64,000 nucleotides of DNA from Larus michahellis (taxonomy: Eukaryota > Chordata > Aves > Charadriiformes > Laridae), in contig NC_133900.1 of NCBI RefSeq assembly GCF_964199755.1, forward strand, positions 24,405,701 to 24,469,700. Direction: 5' to 3'. The notes below the pieces were generated by a model, which ran no database searches, had not been told where the DNA came from, and was given only the letters and a program-made list of their open reading frames with translations. The position numbers and the translations under genes are program-made. How positions within the stretch are numbered: position 1 is the first letter of the stretch; every line of letters begins with the position of its first letter. Positions 28,801 through 38,587 of this stretch are shown in pieces.

Positions 28801-31800
28801 CTGAGACTTTTATTCCAGCCTGGCTGCAAATGATTTCCCATAAGATCGGCACATTGCCTTTGATACCTTAGTCACAGAATCATAGAACGGTTCGGGTTGG
28901 AAGGGACCTTAAAGATCATCTAGTTCCAACCCCCCCGCCCTGGGCAGGGACACCTCCCACCAGACCAGGCTGCTCAAAGCCCCATCCAGCCCGGTCTTGA
29001 ACACCTCCAGGGATGGGGCAGCCACAGCTTCTCTGGGCAACCTGTGCCAGTGTCTCACCACCCTCACAGGAAAGAATTTCTTCCTAATACCTAATTTAAA
29101 TCTCCCCTCTTTCAGTTTAAAACCATTACCCCTTGTCCTATCACTCTGTTCCCTGATAAACAGTCCATCCCCATCTTTCCCTGTAGGCCCCCTTTAAGTA
29201 TTAGAAGTATTGGCAGAGCAGTAATTTAAATGGAGGTGCTGGTTTTACTGTGGAAGATGCATCCCTCCGAAAGGCTAAACAAGTTCAGCTCCTCTTCAGG
29301 TCAGGAGAAGGCGTATGTAGAGTTCCACAAGCTCTGCCCCATTTTCAGTGCTGCATTTGTGCCCGGAGGGCATCAGTGGTAACTGACCTCAGCCAGCTTA
29401 GAAAAAGGATGCCAGAACTGAGTGCCTCTGCACAGCAGTGCCCTGAAAATAAATATGCAAGCTCCCCTGTGGCAGGGTCATAAAGTAACAGTGTAAACGT
29501 GTACGTACCTCATCCCTCCAACCCAGTGTCCCCCCAGGCAGGACACAGGACCAGGGCAGACCCAGCCCTGCGACCTGTGCGGTCTGTGTCACCGGTTCCC
29601 AGAGCACGTCCCCATGCTGTGTGGGCACTGACAGGAGCAGTGGGGGGTCTGTCTGCCTGCAAAGCTGGGGTCCCTCAGGATGTCTTTAGTCGATAATCCT
29701 TTTTGAGGAGCATCAGAGAGGGGCTTGTTACTGTGTGGGGAAGGAGCTGGAGGTGGTACTGCTGGAGCAGTACTTGGCCTCCTCTCACCCCGCCGTGCGT
29801 TCTGTGCAGAATGACATCTACGAGTGGAGTCGAGACCACCGTGTTCACCACAAGTACTCGGAGACGGATGCGGACCCGCACAATGCCCGCCGTGGCTTCT
29901 TCTTCTCCCACATCGGCTGGCTGTTCGTGCGCAAGCACCGGGACGTCATAGAGAAGGGGAGGAAACTGGATTTCACTGACCTGCTGGATGACCCTGTCGT
30001 CAGGTTCCAAAGAAAGTAAGTGGGAGTGTTGGGCCCTTGTGCGAGGTGGGGTGGAGAGGTCCCTCCACCTGTTTAGTTGTGGCTCATTCTTTATTTTTAT
30101 CTTTCCCTTTTCTCCCCCAAGGTATCCCTGCCACCTTGATTGCAGGCATTAGGGCTGCGGTCCCTCTGGCCCCCGCTATTGCCATGTGGCTGACGCTTGC
30201 TGATTGTCCTTGCAGGCTCTGCTGCACAAGCAGGGAGCACTGTCCTTGTCGCTCTGCTTTTCCAAAAAGCCAAGGTTGTCTGTGAAAACAGCCACCGCAG
30301 AAGTTGCTGGGATCTCAGCCGCCTTCTTTGATTGTTGGAGCAAATGCTGTAATCACTAACTGCCTTAATGCAGAAGTGCACATTTCCCTCTGCAAAATCA
30401 TGTTTGGCACCTCTGGGCCAGCGCAGACCAAGCGCTTCCTCTCACAAGGCTGTCATTCTTCACAGAATTAATTATCTCCCTGGAGAATTAGCACAGATCT
30501 AGTTCAGTTTGCTACACGCAGTGCGAGAGGTGGGAATTGAGCAACGTACTTTGTCCTCTATGTGAGTACCTGTACCTAAAATACATTTTAGGCACAAGAT
30601 GACTGTCTCTGCCTGCAAGCATTTGGTCCAGGTACTTCAGTAAACCACATAAGCTCATTTCCGAGTGTTTTGTGGGTGAGGGGAGCAATCAGTTGTGTCC
30701 GGAAATCAGGGGATTTTTTGCATTAAAGAAACCCATGCACTAGCAGAATTACCCCTTGTTGTGGTTTGGACTGGGCTGGCCACTGAAATGAACGACAGAT
30801 GCTTTTTTACCTCTCTCCCTTCAGAGGCGAGGAGAGAAAATGAGAGACAGGCTTATGAGTTGAAAAGAAACTAAACTAGTTTAATTAAATATTAATAATA
30901 AGAGGAAATATAATAATATCAATAAGAAAATAATTAAATATATACAAAACCAGTATCAGCCTCCCAGGATGTGTCACTGGGAGGCACTGGGAAAGCCTCA
31001 GACTGGACTTGGTGACGGACGGGAACCGCATTCCAGATCTAGATTCAGGAATGCATGAATTGGCATCAAAGGCAGACGAACAGACCGAGTCCTCCTCGGA
31101 TGCTGGCCATTGAAGAAAGTGGGCGGACCCTTTGATCCCTCAGCTCTTATACTGAGCATGATGCTGATGGGATGGAGTACCCACTTGGTCAGTTTTGGGT
31201 CACCTGCTCTGCTGCTTCTCCTCGCAGGTGCAACCCCTCTACACTTTTCTGCGTCTGGCCCTCCAGCTTGGTACATAACAAAGTTAGCTGACCTTGGTTG
31301 TTATAGCAATAAGTATAAGCAAGAGTCTCTCTGCATACCATTCCTTGGCATAAATTACAAATAATCAGGTCTTATCAGTCTGAGAACGAACAGTGTCTCC
31401 ATAATAATATGCTGTTAATTTTCAGAAAGTTCAGTTAGTTAGAAGAGGCTTAGTTGAAAAGTAAAATTACTGAATAGAAAATTGGCTCTGGTTTACCTCA
31501 AACCAGGGCACCTCTGCATTGGAAGATCTCCAGGAGTGAGGAATTCCCTGCCCTTCATGTATTGTTGCTTTTACTGGTTCGTCAGTCAGCAGTGCCTGTT
31601 TGCAAAGGCTCCCTTGCAGTTTGCTGCAGCTCCTCTTGGTTGCGTTATTACCTTTTCCAAGACAACAGCATCCCACAAGAAGCAGGCTCTACTGCTTTGG
31701 TTATGCTGAAAATATTTTGTAGTGAAGAAGTGTGTCTTCTGCAGGGAAGTTATGTCTTAGCAAATGTCTCTGCTCGGGATTTAAATTTAGGACTTGGGAG

Positions 31801-34800
31801 TTTACCTTCCCTTATCTGTGAAGAAAAATTCAGGTTTCTCCTTTCTATAAGGTCGAAGTGCTGGGGTTTTTTTGGCAGCACGGAAAACCTGGTAGGTCAG
31901 ATCAGTAAGGATCATGATAAACTCTTTGATTTTAAGGTCAGATGGTTAGCTTTGCTGAAATCAGTGGTGCTGGTGAGCTGTGGATGCGGTAGCACTCAAT
32001 GAGCTTTAAACCATATCACTTCAGCTGAAATCACAGTACCGCTCCAGGCATGACTGACAGCAAAATTTACCCTCTCCAAATAATGGAGCAATAATCCTGC
32101 ATGTGATGTGAAGGAGAGGCTTAGAGGTGAAGTGTCTTCATGATGAAGTTTTCATGTGGTGAAAGCAGTGCTCAACAAGCATCTGTTGAGGCGTTGGTTC
32201 ACCTGAACTCCAGGTAAGGAGATTTCTCATTCCAGGGTGGACGTTTCAGTCAAAGGGAGACAGAGGAAATGTAGTTGGGTGTTTGTTTGGATGTGAGATC
32301 TTATGTCTTCACCAAAGACTTCAGTCTGGGCTTCTTGCGTCTCACAGGAAGGTTTTATTGGTGCCTGATAAGATGTTTTCATATTTTATTTTATCTTCCT
32401 GGAGTGGGAGAGGCTTTGAACTTTGAAGGAGTTTTCTGGACTGGAAAATACTTTTTTTCTCCAGCTCTACTTAAATCCTGGCCTTGAATTGATGATGTTT
32501 GCAAACCTTATCCACAGCCTGGTTCAGAAGTCAGTCAGATGAGTGGGAAATTATCTGTTATCTTTGGTGGAGCAAAGAATGCGGACTGTTTCCTTTGGAG
32601 AGCCTTGGCTCAGGTAAGTGAAGATAGAGTTCTGTGACAGAGCTGAGGACATACTCTCTTTTCACCATGGTTGGTGTTGCTGGAGAGCTGCAGATCTCCT
32701 TCTGGAGCCCAGCATGTGAGGCACAACCTCCAAGCAACAACAAAAATTATCAAACGGAGAACTTGCAGAGCAAGAGGTTAATTTATTTCGTACACAAGAT
32801 GATCAAAACTACCTGGTGTGTTATAGATGAGAACTATGTTAATGGAAACTTTCTTCCTTCCAAAAATACTGCTAATATTAACGTTTTTCCAATCCTCTGT
32901 GGGTTTTAAACAAACATTCAATTTTCCAATGGTTTTTGTCAAACCAAATTGACAGTTTTTCCTATCTGAAAAACTTTCATCAAGTGGAAGGTTTTAATAA
33001 CTGTTTGAAATCTAAACTCTGTTCTTCCTCATCCCTTCCAGAAAACTCAACAAAAGCAGGGGTCTATTTTAAACCTGTCATATGAGTGCAAATAAGATGG
33101 GTCTTACTTTGTGTTTCTTTTCTTTCTGCACCCTTCAAAATCCTGTCACCTCAGCCTATCGCTCCAGTTTCATGTGCCAGCTTGCTTTGATGATGATACC
33201 CCGAGATCACTGTGCGCTGTAGTAAATCTGGGCTTCAGGGAGGTGGAAGGGCTCAATGGGGAAGACGGGACCTTGTTTCCTCTTAAGCTGGGGACACCCC
33301 TTTGATGGCTCCCAAGCTGCACTGTCTTGCTGCTCTCCGCTCCTGAGTGCCCTTATCCCATTATCCATTTAGAGTCACTTATTTCCTGTCTTGCTTTTGG
33401 CTTTGCCTCCAGACTTTTTGCTGAGCTGCAAGCCCATTCTCCACTTGCCTTGCATTAATTCCCCCAGCATGATTTTTCTCTTTGTTCCTCCCACTATGGT
33501 CTCTGCTCTTCACCTCTGTGCTCTCTGCATCCTATGCTCTCTTCCCTGCCTTGCCTGTGCATGTGGCTTTGGCTGTACTATAAAGCTTTCCTGTTTGTTC
33601 TCAGACTGTTCGGCTTCCTCCCTCCGTGTTTTCCACTGCACGCTGATTTTGTCCAATATGTGGAGGAGTGGCAGGGCTCGTGCCAGGCAGTGGGCTGAGA
33701 GAGCAGCAGTAATCCTGGCCCCCAGGCCAAGACGCGTCTTTCTCCTCACCCTTGGTGGAGTGCCCGTGCTCTCTCAGCAGCTGCTTCAGGTCTGCTGCTG
33801 CTGTTGGAGCTCATGCAGCAGCAGTGGTATAGAAAGGAGCTGCTCCTGCCCCGTGCTTCAGGTTCCCCTCTGCTCTGAGCATAGGGGAAGTCTTTGCCGG
33901 CTCGTAGCATCAGTCATGTTTCTGACACAGCTCCACCAATGCCACGCCAAGCCCCGGGCTTTTCTAGTCCCAGAGCTGGACCCTAGGCGCAGGGTGTGCA
34001 GGCAACTCTGTGCGTCCCCAGGTGTAAAGGTGCTCAGCTTGGGAGGTTTGCTTTGGGACTGGGTCACAGCTGTTCAGCTGCAGTATTACCTGCTGCTTTG
34101 GGGTTTCGGTTTGTCTTGGCATTTCGAATTGCACTTGGAAAAAGTTACGTCGTGATTGTGGATGTCTGAAATGTTCCCTGTTGCCTCAGTTATGGGTCTG
34201 GCCCAGGTTATGCCAGGGCTTTCTGGCAGAGCCCTGTCTCCAGAGATCCAACGCCGCTTCAGCCCAGCTGTCATTCCCACCACAGTAATGGCGTCCTTTT
34301 CTTTCCCCATAGGTATTACAAGAGTTCGGTTGTGCTGATGTGCTTTGTGATCCCTACTTTTGTGCCGTGGTACCTTTGGGGTGAGAGTCTGTGGAATGCC
34401 TACTTCCTTGCCTCCATCCTCCGGTACACCATCTCCCTCAATGTCACGTGGCTGGTCAACAGTGCTGCTCACATGTACGGCAATCGCCCTTACGACAAGT
34501 ACATCAACCCCAGGCAGAACACCTTTGTCACTCTGGGAGCCATTGGTAAGTGCTGTAGCCCTGGGTACAGCTTTGCAAACTCAGAGCGACATCCCATGCT
34601 GTTTCACGCTGGTCGGGGCTTTGGGCACCTGCAGCTGGACACCACTTGGAGCCAGGGCTTGCAGGAGGCTGGAGCTTGTGCATCCTAGAGGAAGGCTCCC
34701 TTGTTCTACTGATGGTGCCCACATTGAAAGAATGCCATGTAGTCTCTGGGGGGAGACATGTTCACACTAGCAATCCTCTCTTCCCAGCAGTCGGCTGGGG

Positions 34801-35292
34801 ACAGCACAGCAGAAGTAAGCAACTCTGCTTCTTACTTGGTTGTGCATCTCCACTCTTATGGTTTTCTTTCCTGAGTGTAAGGGTTGGGACATGCCCCTTC
34901 CTACTGGGGAGGAAAGCCCAAAGCACTGAAATGGAGTCCGTTGTGGGTCTGCCCCAGAGGTCTCCCACAGCCGGGCAGGGGCATAACCTGCACTAGATTC
35001 AGGACTTGGGAAACAGGCGTTGGGATGTCCCACCCGAGAGCGTTCTGAAATTCATAAACGCAACGGCCATGTGGTCTTTAAACTCTCTCTCTGTTTTTCA
35101 GGTGAGGGTTTCCACAATTACCACCACACCTTCCCGTTCGACTACTCAGCCAGTGAGCTGGGCCTGAAGTTCAACCCCACCACCTGGTTCATTGACTTCA
35201 TGTTTTGGTTGGGGTTGGTCACTGACCGCAAGCAGGCTCCGAAGGAGATGATCCAGGCTCGCAAGGAAAGGACTGGAGATGGCAGTGCTTGA
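1695..35292 (+). CDS. SCD5: Stearoyl-CoA desaturase 5, complete five-exon coding region
   Basis: The product is a delta-9 desaturase of the ER membrane. The family uses a diiron centre, oxygen and electrons from cytochrome b5 to turn stearoyl- or palmitoyl-CoA into oleoyl- or palmitoleoyl-CoA. Joining five exons (1695-1854, 24815-24945, 29810-30015, 34313-34545, 35102-35292) gives 306 residues with consistent phases and GT-AG borders. Three histidine boxes are seen: HRLWSH at residues 70-75, HRVHH at 107-111 and HNYHH at 248-252. N215 and H219 in the NSAAHMYG segment are the further expected ligands. Hydrophobic segments near residues 22-45, 50-69, 172-189 and 193-213 fit the four-helix fold. 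The C-terminus matches SCD5 rather than SCD1 as I recall them. Human SCD5 is 330 aa; the shortfall is all N-terminal. An in-frame TAG at 1677-1679 makes the ATG at 1695 (G at -3 and +4) the first possible start. Confidence 0.95.
7700..7946 (+). mobile_element. Probable 3' part of an avian retroviral LTR
   Basis: An AT-rich segment with ATTAAA near 7809-7814 is followed by a pyrimidine-rich stretch and a terminus reading CTCAAACCATAACA at 7933-7946. This layout (AT-rich R region, poly(A) hexamer, C/T-rich U5, end in AACA) parallels the two clearer LTRs in this window. The 5' end could not be placed and no TG-start partner was found, so it is either truncated or too diverged to delimit. Confidence 0.4.
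9893..10050. other. AT-rich block, possible conserved non-coding element
   Basis: A sharply bounded AT-rich block sits within GC-balanced intron. It contains several homeodomain-like cores (TAATTA near 9914, plus CAATTA and ATAATTG nearby) and no repeat signature that I recognise. This is the look of some developmental enhancers, but conservation cannot be judged from one sequence. Confidence 0.2.
11679..11800 (-). mobile_element. CR1 LINE 3' fragment
   Basis: The + strand begins with TCATAGAATCGTCTAGGTGG and continues with AAGGGACCTTTC and GAGTCCAACCATCAACCTAA. This is the reverse complement of the avian CR1 3' tail. Only about 120 bases are recognisable, so it is a short 5'-truncated insertion, antisense to SCD5. 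The left edge is firm; the right edge is approximate. Confidence 0.85.
16109..16125. repeat. TG dinucleotide repeat
   Basis: An uninterrupted TG run of about 8.5 units in SCD5 intron 1, short enough to be only weakly polymorphic. Confidence 0.9.
17540..17935 (-). mobile_element. Old CR1 LINE reverse-transcriptase relic, antisense
   Basis: On the minus strand, bases 17920-17893 read like the CR1 RT segment LFNI-INDL. After a 33-34 base gap, bases 17859-17840 read GCAGATGATGCTAAATTTGG, the DNA of the (F)ADDAK catalytic motif. The same two blocks, with the same gap length, occur in the clear CR1 copy at 63830-63905. The frame is otherwise ruined by stops and indels, so this is a fossil. A 135-codon + strand open frame over it is its antisense shadow. 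Outer limits are approximate. Confidence 0.7.
20985..21200. other. AT-rich block, possible conserved non-coding element
   Basis: An AT-rich stretch with ATAATTAATG near 20990 and repeated TAAT/ATTA cores, without repeat hallmarks, in SCD5 intron 1. It is flagged only on base composition and motif density; no function can be claimed. Confidence 0.15.
24815..24945 (+). CDS. SCD5: SCD5 coding exon 2 (first histidine box)
   Basis: This 131-base exon has acceptor TTTCAG at 24809-24814 and donor GTGGGG at 24946. It encodes the second half of membrane helix 2, then GAHRLWSHRSY with the first histidine box, and ends in frame after NSMAFQ at residue 97. Confidence 0.95.
25901..25922. repeat. Poly-T tract
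   Basis: An uninterrupted run of 22 T in SCD5 intron 2, possibly the reverse-strand tail of an unrecognised retroposed sequence; no flanking element was identified. Confidence 0.85.
28872..29210 (-). mobile_element. CR1 LINE 3' fragment
   Basis: The + strand starts TCACAGAATCATAGAACGG, then GGTTGGAAGGGACCTTAAAG and the stretch containing CTGGGCAGGGACACCTCCCA, ending near a segment matching the CR1 phrase for a total of about 340 bases. It is the reverse complement of the avian CR1 3' end, 5'-truncated and antisense to SCD5. It is the same subfamily type as the sense copies at 38588 and 39385, and it looks less decayed than the 11679 copy. Confidence 0.93.
29810..30015 (+). CDS. SCD5: SCD5 coding exon 3 (second histidine box)
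   Basis: This 206-base exon has acceptor TGTGCAG ending at 29809 and donor GTAAGT at 30016. It encodes residues 98-165 and two bases of Lys166. It holds DHRVHHKYSETDADPHN with the second histidine box and the highly conserved RRGFFFSHIGWLF segment, the cytosolic part of the catalytic domain. Confidence 0.96.
30016..34312. other. SCD5: SCD5 intron 3
   Basis: A 4.3 kb intron. Its main content is the antisense LTR at 30757-31510. A 254-codon open frame at 33391-34155 has no recognisable domain and is not supported as a gene. Nothing else was recognised between 31511 and 34312. Confidence 0.8.
30757..31510 (-). mobile_element. Solo LTR of an avian endogenous retrovirus, antisense to SCD5
   Basis: Read on the minus strand, the element starts TGCCCTGGTTTGAGG at 31510 and ends CAAACCACAACA at 30757, so it has TG...CA ends and is 754 bases long. 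A TATA-like TATAAG sits at 31151-31146 on the minus strand, and an AT-rich region with ATTAAA follows. The flanks are CCCCT (30752-30756) and CCTCT (31511-31515), a likely 5-base target duplication with one change. No internal retroviral genes adjoin it, so it is a solo LTR. The 5-base duplication suggests an ERVL-like class, but that is tentative. Confidence 0.8.
34313..34545 (+). CDS. SCD5: SCD5 coding exon 4 (membrane helices 3 and 4)
   Basis: This 233-base exon has acceptor CCATAG ending at 34312 and donor GTAAGT at 34546. It completes Lys166, then encodes helices 3 and 4 and WLVNSAAHMYGNRPYD with ligands N215 and H219. It ends one base into Gly244. Confidence 0.96.
34546..35101. other. 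SCD5: SCD5 intron 4
   Basis: A 556-base intron between the last two coding exons; no repeats or other features were seen. Confidence 0.9.
35102..35292 (+). CDS. SCD5: SCD5 terminal coding exon (third histidine box)
   Basis: The acceptor TTTTTCAG ends at 35101. The exon completes Gly244 and encodes EGFHNYHHTFPFDYSASELG with the third histidine box, then the WFIDFMFWLGLVTDRK tail, ending in GDGSA and TGA at 35290-35292. Confidence 0.96.
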
Positions 35293-36052
35293 AAAGTAAT
35301 GCTTTGCTGTGCCAGCGCTGTCGTACACGTGGGTGGGTGTGCATGCACCCCCGTGCCTGTGGTGGATTTATCTTCCTCTTGTTAAACTTAGTTTTTTCAG
35401 ATCTGTTGGGCCAAATTCATTCCCTGGGAACAGATTTGGTCCCAGCTTTTTTTCCTTACTAGCTGTCTTATGTCCAAACTTCAGACTATTAAGTGTGAAA
35501 ATGTTATATATTATTTAATATTATAGTTAAACAGGAGAGAGATTTGATTTTAGTCACTGTAGTTCATGTCTGAAATACATTGTAATTTGCTTGTTCATGG
35601 TAAATGTTGGCAGGTTGGAGGAACTAACTATCCTTTCCAAGTGCAGTTAGGGGAGATTTTTGTTTCTACTATTAATCAAATATACTTTTGAGACACATCT
35701 CTCGGAGGGGATGGGGCAGGGCCCAATGTGCTGTTTCAGCTACAGACTAGTGGAAAGGACAGTAACAGCACTGATGAAAAACAGGATGTCCAAGGGGAAA
35801 AATTGACTTAAAGTTAGTTAGATGTTAGTTTGGTAACCTGCTTTCTTCTTTTTGTTAGCCCTGTTAGCCAGCCCAGTGTGCTGCTGTCTTTGTTAAATAT
35901 GAAAACCATTTCTTGCTGAGCAGGCTTTTGTGTTGAAGATTAGTCTCTATACAGGCCAAAATACCAACTGATGCTGTGTTGAGATGATTCCCTTACTGTT
36001 GCATATACATTGTAATTTGTAAAGGTATAGAGCTCAAACATGTCTTAAGCCA

Positions 36053-36058
36053 AATAAA
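36053..36058 (+). terminator. SCD5: Proximal poly(A) signal AATAAA
   Basis: A canonical AATAAA 761 bases after the SCD5 stop, followed within about 20 bases by T/G-rich sequence. It is a plausible proximal cleavage signal. Confidence 0.6.
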
Positions 36059-36312
36059 GCTTCGGTTTCAATGTTTGGAGACCTAAGTTATATTCTAAAC
36101 AGTCATGGCCATTGATGCATGCATATTTTAGCTCCTTTTGCACAAGAGGCCTCTTAATTTCTTTTTCTGCCTTTGAGTAGCGGGTCTTAGAAAACTGACC
36201 TTTATCTAAGTCAGAGTCTCTACTAATATTTCAGCTGCATGCAACATCCATTGGTTTCTGAGCAAAATATAAAGACAGTTATGTAGCTTCTGAATTTTAA
36301 GTTGCCTTGTTT

Positions 36313-36359
36313 AAAAAAAAAAAAAGGTAAAAAAAAAGAAAAAAGATTAAAAAAAAAAA
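36313..36359. repeat. A-rich tract in the SCD5 3' UTR
   Basis: A series of A runs (12, 9 and 10 bases) broken by a few G and T bases. It can cause oligo-dT internal priming in cDNA data, giving a false transcript end between the two poly(A) signals. Confidence 0.9.
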
Positions 36360-36776
36360 GGCATGTGGAATTAATGGGACATATAGCCCTTTGTGTTAAA
36401 TGTTAGCCAGTGCAGGAGAGAGGCTTTGTACTGTCAGCACTGGAGCACTTTTGAAGATAGGGGGCATGATTTTCATTTATAAAGGAGGTCACTGCCTTGC
36501 CCCACAGAGAGGGAGTGCCCGTTTCCCGGCTGCGCGGCCCCATGCCCTGGGCAAGGCGGTGATCTCGAGATAACTGAGGCTCAGGCCCAGATATTTTCAG
36601 GAAAGATGCAGAACTGGAAAAAAAAAATTAAAATGGTTTCTTTTTTGTTCTGTTTCTTGTTTTTTAAATTATGCCATATAATATAAGAGAGTTGTCTTTA
36701 TTCTGTATTTCATCCAGCAGGTGTTTTAACAGTGTTACTTTGCCATTAATGATGTGTAAACTCTTGAGTGATTTAC

Positions 36777-36782
36777 AATAAA
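36777..36782 (+). terminator. SCD5: Distal poly(A) signal AATAAA
   Basis: A canonical AATAAA followed about 20 bases later by a GT/T-rich stretch (CTCTGTGTTTTATTTTT), a strong cleavage context. It is likely the main SCD5 transcript end, near 36800. Confidence 0.7.
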
Positions 36783-37891
36783 CAGTTATGAGTTAGACTG
36801 GCCTCTGTGTTTTATTTTTAAATGTCTGCCAAAGCGAAGGGCTTCGTGCATCACACATCAGAATAACAGCAGTATTTTGCTTGGTGTTTCCAGCTATTCA
36901 CTTGGTGCAGCATTTCCAAAATACCTACCCCCTCAGCATTTCTGGTTTCCTCATCAGTGGAAGAGGAGTGTTGTCAAACAGAAACATATCAAGAGATTTG
37001 ATTCCTTCAGGCTTAGTGGCCAAGCTGATAGAGGTGGGAAAAAGAAAATTCAAGCTGACGTAAGCTTGAAAGGAAACTATGGCATGTTCTTGCATGTGAA
37101 AATCCCACTTTATCAGCCCAATGTGACTGCAGGACAACGCTTTGACCAAAAATATTATCGTGTTCAGATTTTGCTGTAAATTCTCCTTGATTTCTGCTGA
37201 GATGTGCCTGAAGACCTGAGTGTGTCAAAAGTCATGTCTTGATGTGCATTCATCTGGACTCAGGGTTGTTTGACAGACACGGGAATTACACGCACACAAG
37301 TAGGAGCTGTCTTCCCACCAGCCCTTACGGTGCCTGCAGGAGGGGGTGGAAACGGGCTCCCATAGCTGGGAGAAAGATAGTGCTGTTGCTTCCTTCTTAG
37401 CATGGTCAACGGGCAGTTGGAGAACGACAAAATTCATTGGGACCCCGCCTTCAAAATGATGCAGGTGGTGAGTTTGGACTTGATGTTTGAGTGTAGGAGT
37501 GAAGCTGGGACCATGCGCAAATGCCTAATCTTAGTGGTGCTCCCATCATTTCGTTTGTGCAGAGTGCTGGCTGGCAAACTGCAGTGAATGCACTTTCAGG
37601 CACTTAGATACACATCTTCCTGTTGAGCTTTATCATACTTTTTTTTTTTTCTTTTGTATTGCTCGTATTTGGACTTCCTTAAGCTGATTCCTGTCAAGCA
37701 TGTGGTGTAAGAAGAATAACTGGCCCTGCAAAGAAGTACATGCTGTTCTGAACCTCTCTATCTGAAATTACAACAAGGTGGTTTGTTTGTTTTTTTTTTT
37801 TTTCCCCTGTGAGTGTAAGACTTCAGCAGCAACAGCAGTTCCAGTGGGATTCAGGGATCTGAGATTTTGAAATCATTGGCAATTACCCATG

Positions 37892-38498
37892 TGTCCCGGT
37901 TTGAGATAGAACAAAACCAATTTTCTTTTCAGTGATTTTACTTTTCACTTAAGTCTCTCCTAACTGACTGCACTCTCTGAAATTATAATGGTATGTTTTT
38001 TTAGACAGTGTCTGCTTCTATCAGTGATAATGTCTGATGTTTATAGTTAATACCAAGGAATGGTATGCAGAGAGGCTCCTGTTTATACTTACTGCTGTAA
38101 CAACCAAGGTTAGCTCTCTTTGTTATGAACCAAGTTGGACGATTGGAAGCAGAAGAGCGTAGAGGAAGGAGCGGACAGGGCAGGTGACCCAAAACCTGTC
38201 TGTGTGTTCCTGAATCCAGCTCCTGTCTGCTGCCGAGTCCAGTCTGGGATTTTCCCAGTGCTGGCTGGTGATGTGATCGTCATCCTAGGAGCTCGATATT
38301 GGTTTTGTATATATTTGAATATATTTCATTATTTTCTTATTGATACTATTATCTTTTTATTGTTAGTATTTCATTAAAGCGGTTTTAGGGGTTTTTTTTT
38401 TCAAACCGTAAGTCTTTCTCTCCCTTCTGGGAAGGGAGAGGGGTTAATAGAAAACATCTGTCATTGGTTTACTGTCCAGCCCAGCCTAAATTGTGACA
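37892..38498 (+). mobile_element. Solo LTR of an avian endogenous retrovirus, sense
   Basis: It begins TGTCCCGGTTTGAG and ends CAGCCTAAATTGTGACA (TG...CA ends), 607 bases. The flanks are CCATG (37887-37891) and TCATG (38499-38503), a 5-base target duplication with one change. It belongs to the same family as the 30757-31510 element: both share ACCAAGGAATGGTATGCAGA-type and CAACCAAGG blocks and the GGTTTTGTATATATTT stretch. It lacks a roughly 120-base middle segment that in the other copy carries the TATA-like box. No retroviral genes adjoin it. Confidence 0.82.
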
Positions 38499-38587
38499 TC
38501 ATGGTTTTGAAAAATTGAAAGTAAATAAAGAAACATCATTCAGAAAAGTCAAAGCTCCTCCATCAAAAAAAAAAGCTCCTGTCAGCA

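Larger units (their letters stand above)
24946..29809. other. SCD5: SCD5 intron 2
   Basis: A 4.9 kb intron between the exons carrying the first and second histidine boxes. It holds a 22-base T run at 25901-25922 and a CR1 tail at 28872-29210. A-rich stretches occur at 25031-25052 and 27343-27356. No additional exon was seen. Confidence 0.8.
35293..36800 (+). other. SCD5: SCD5 3' untranslated region
   Basis: The sequence from the stop codon to shortly after the second AATAAA is AT-rich and holds no other gene. Around 35500-35530 there is an AU-rich stretch including ATTTA, which may affect mRNA stability. The first poly(A) signal would give a 3' UTR of about 0.8 kb and the second about 1.5 kb. 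Confidence 0.7.

Noticed and set aside
29735-29809. Upstream extension of SCD5 exon 3 in the open frame starting at 29735
   Set aside because: The frame is open through the intron end by chance; homology begins exactly at NDIYEW after the AG at 29808-29809, and the exon 2 junction matches there.
33391-34155. 254-codon + strand open frame in SCD5 intron 3
   Set aside because: Cys/Leu/Ser-rich with no recognisable domain, and no sign of promoter, splice context or conservation. Probably a chance open frame.
30757-38498. A single full-length provirus bounded by the two LTRs
   Set aside because: The LTRs are in opposite orientation, and the DNA between them is SCD5 exons, introns and 3' UTR; no retroviral genes are present. 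They are two separate solo LTRs.
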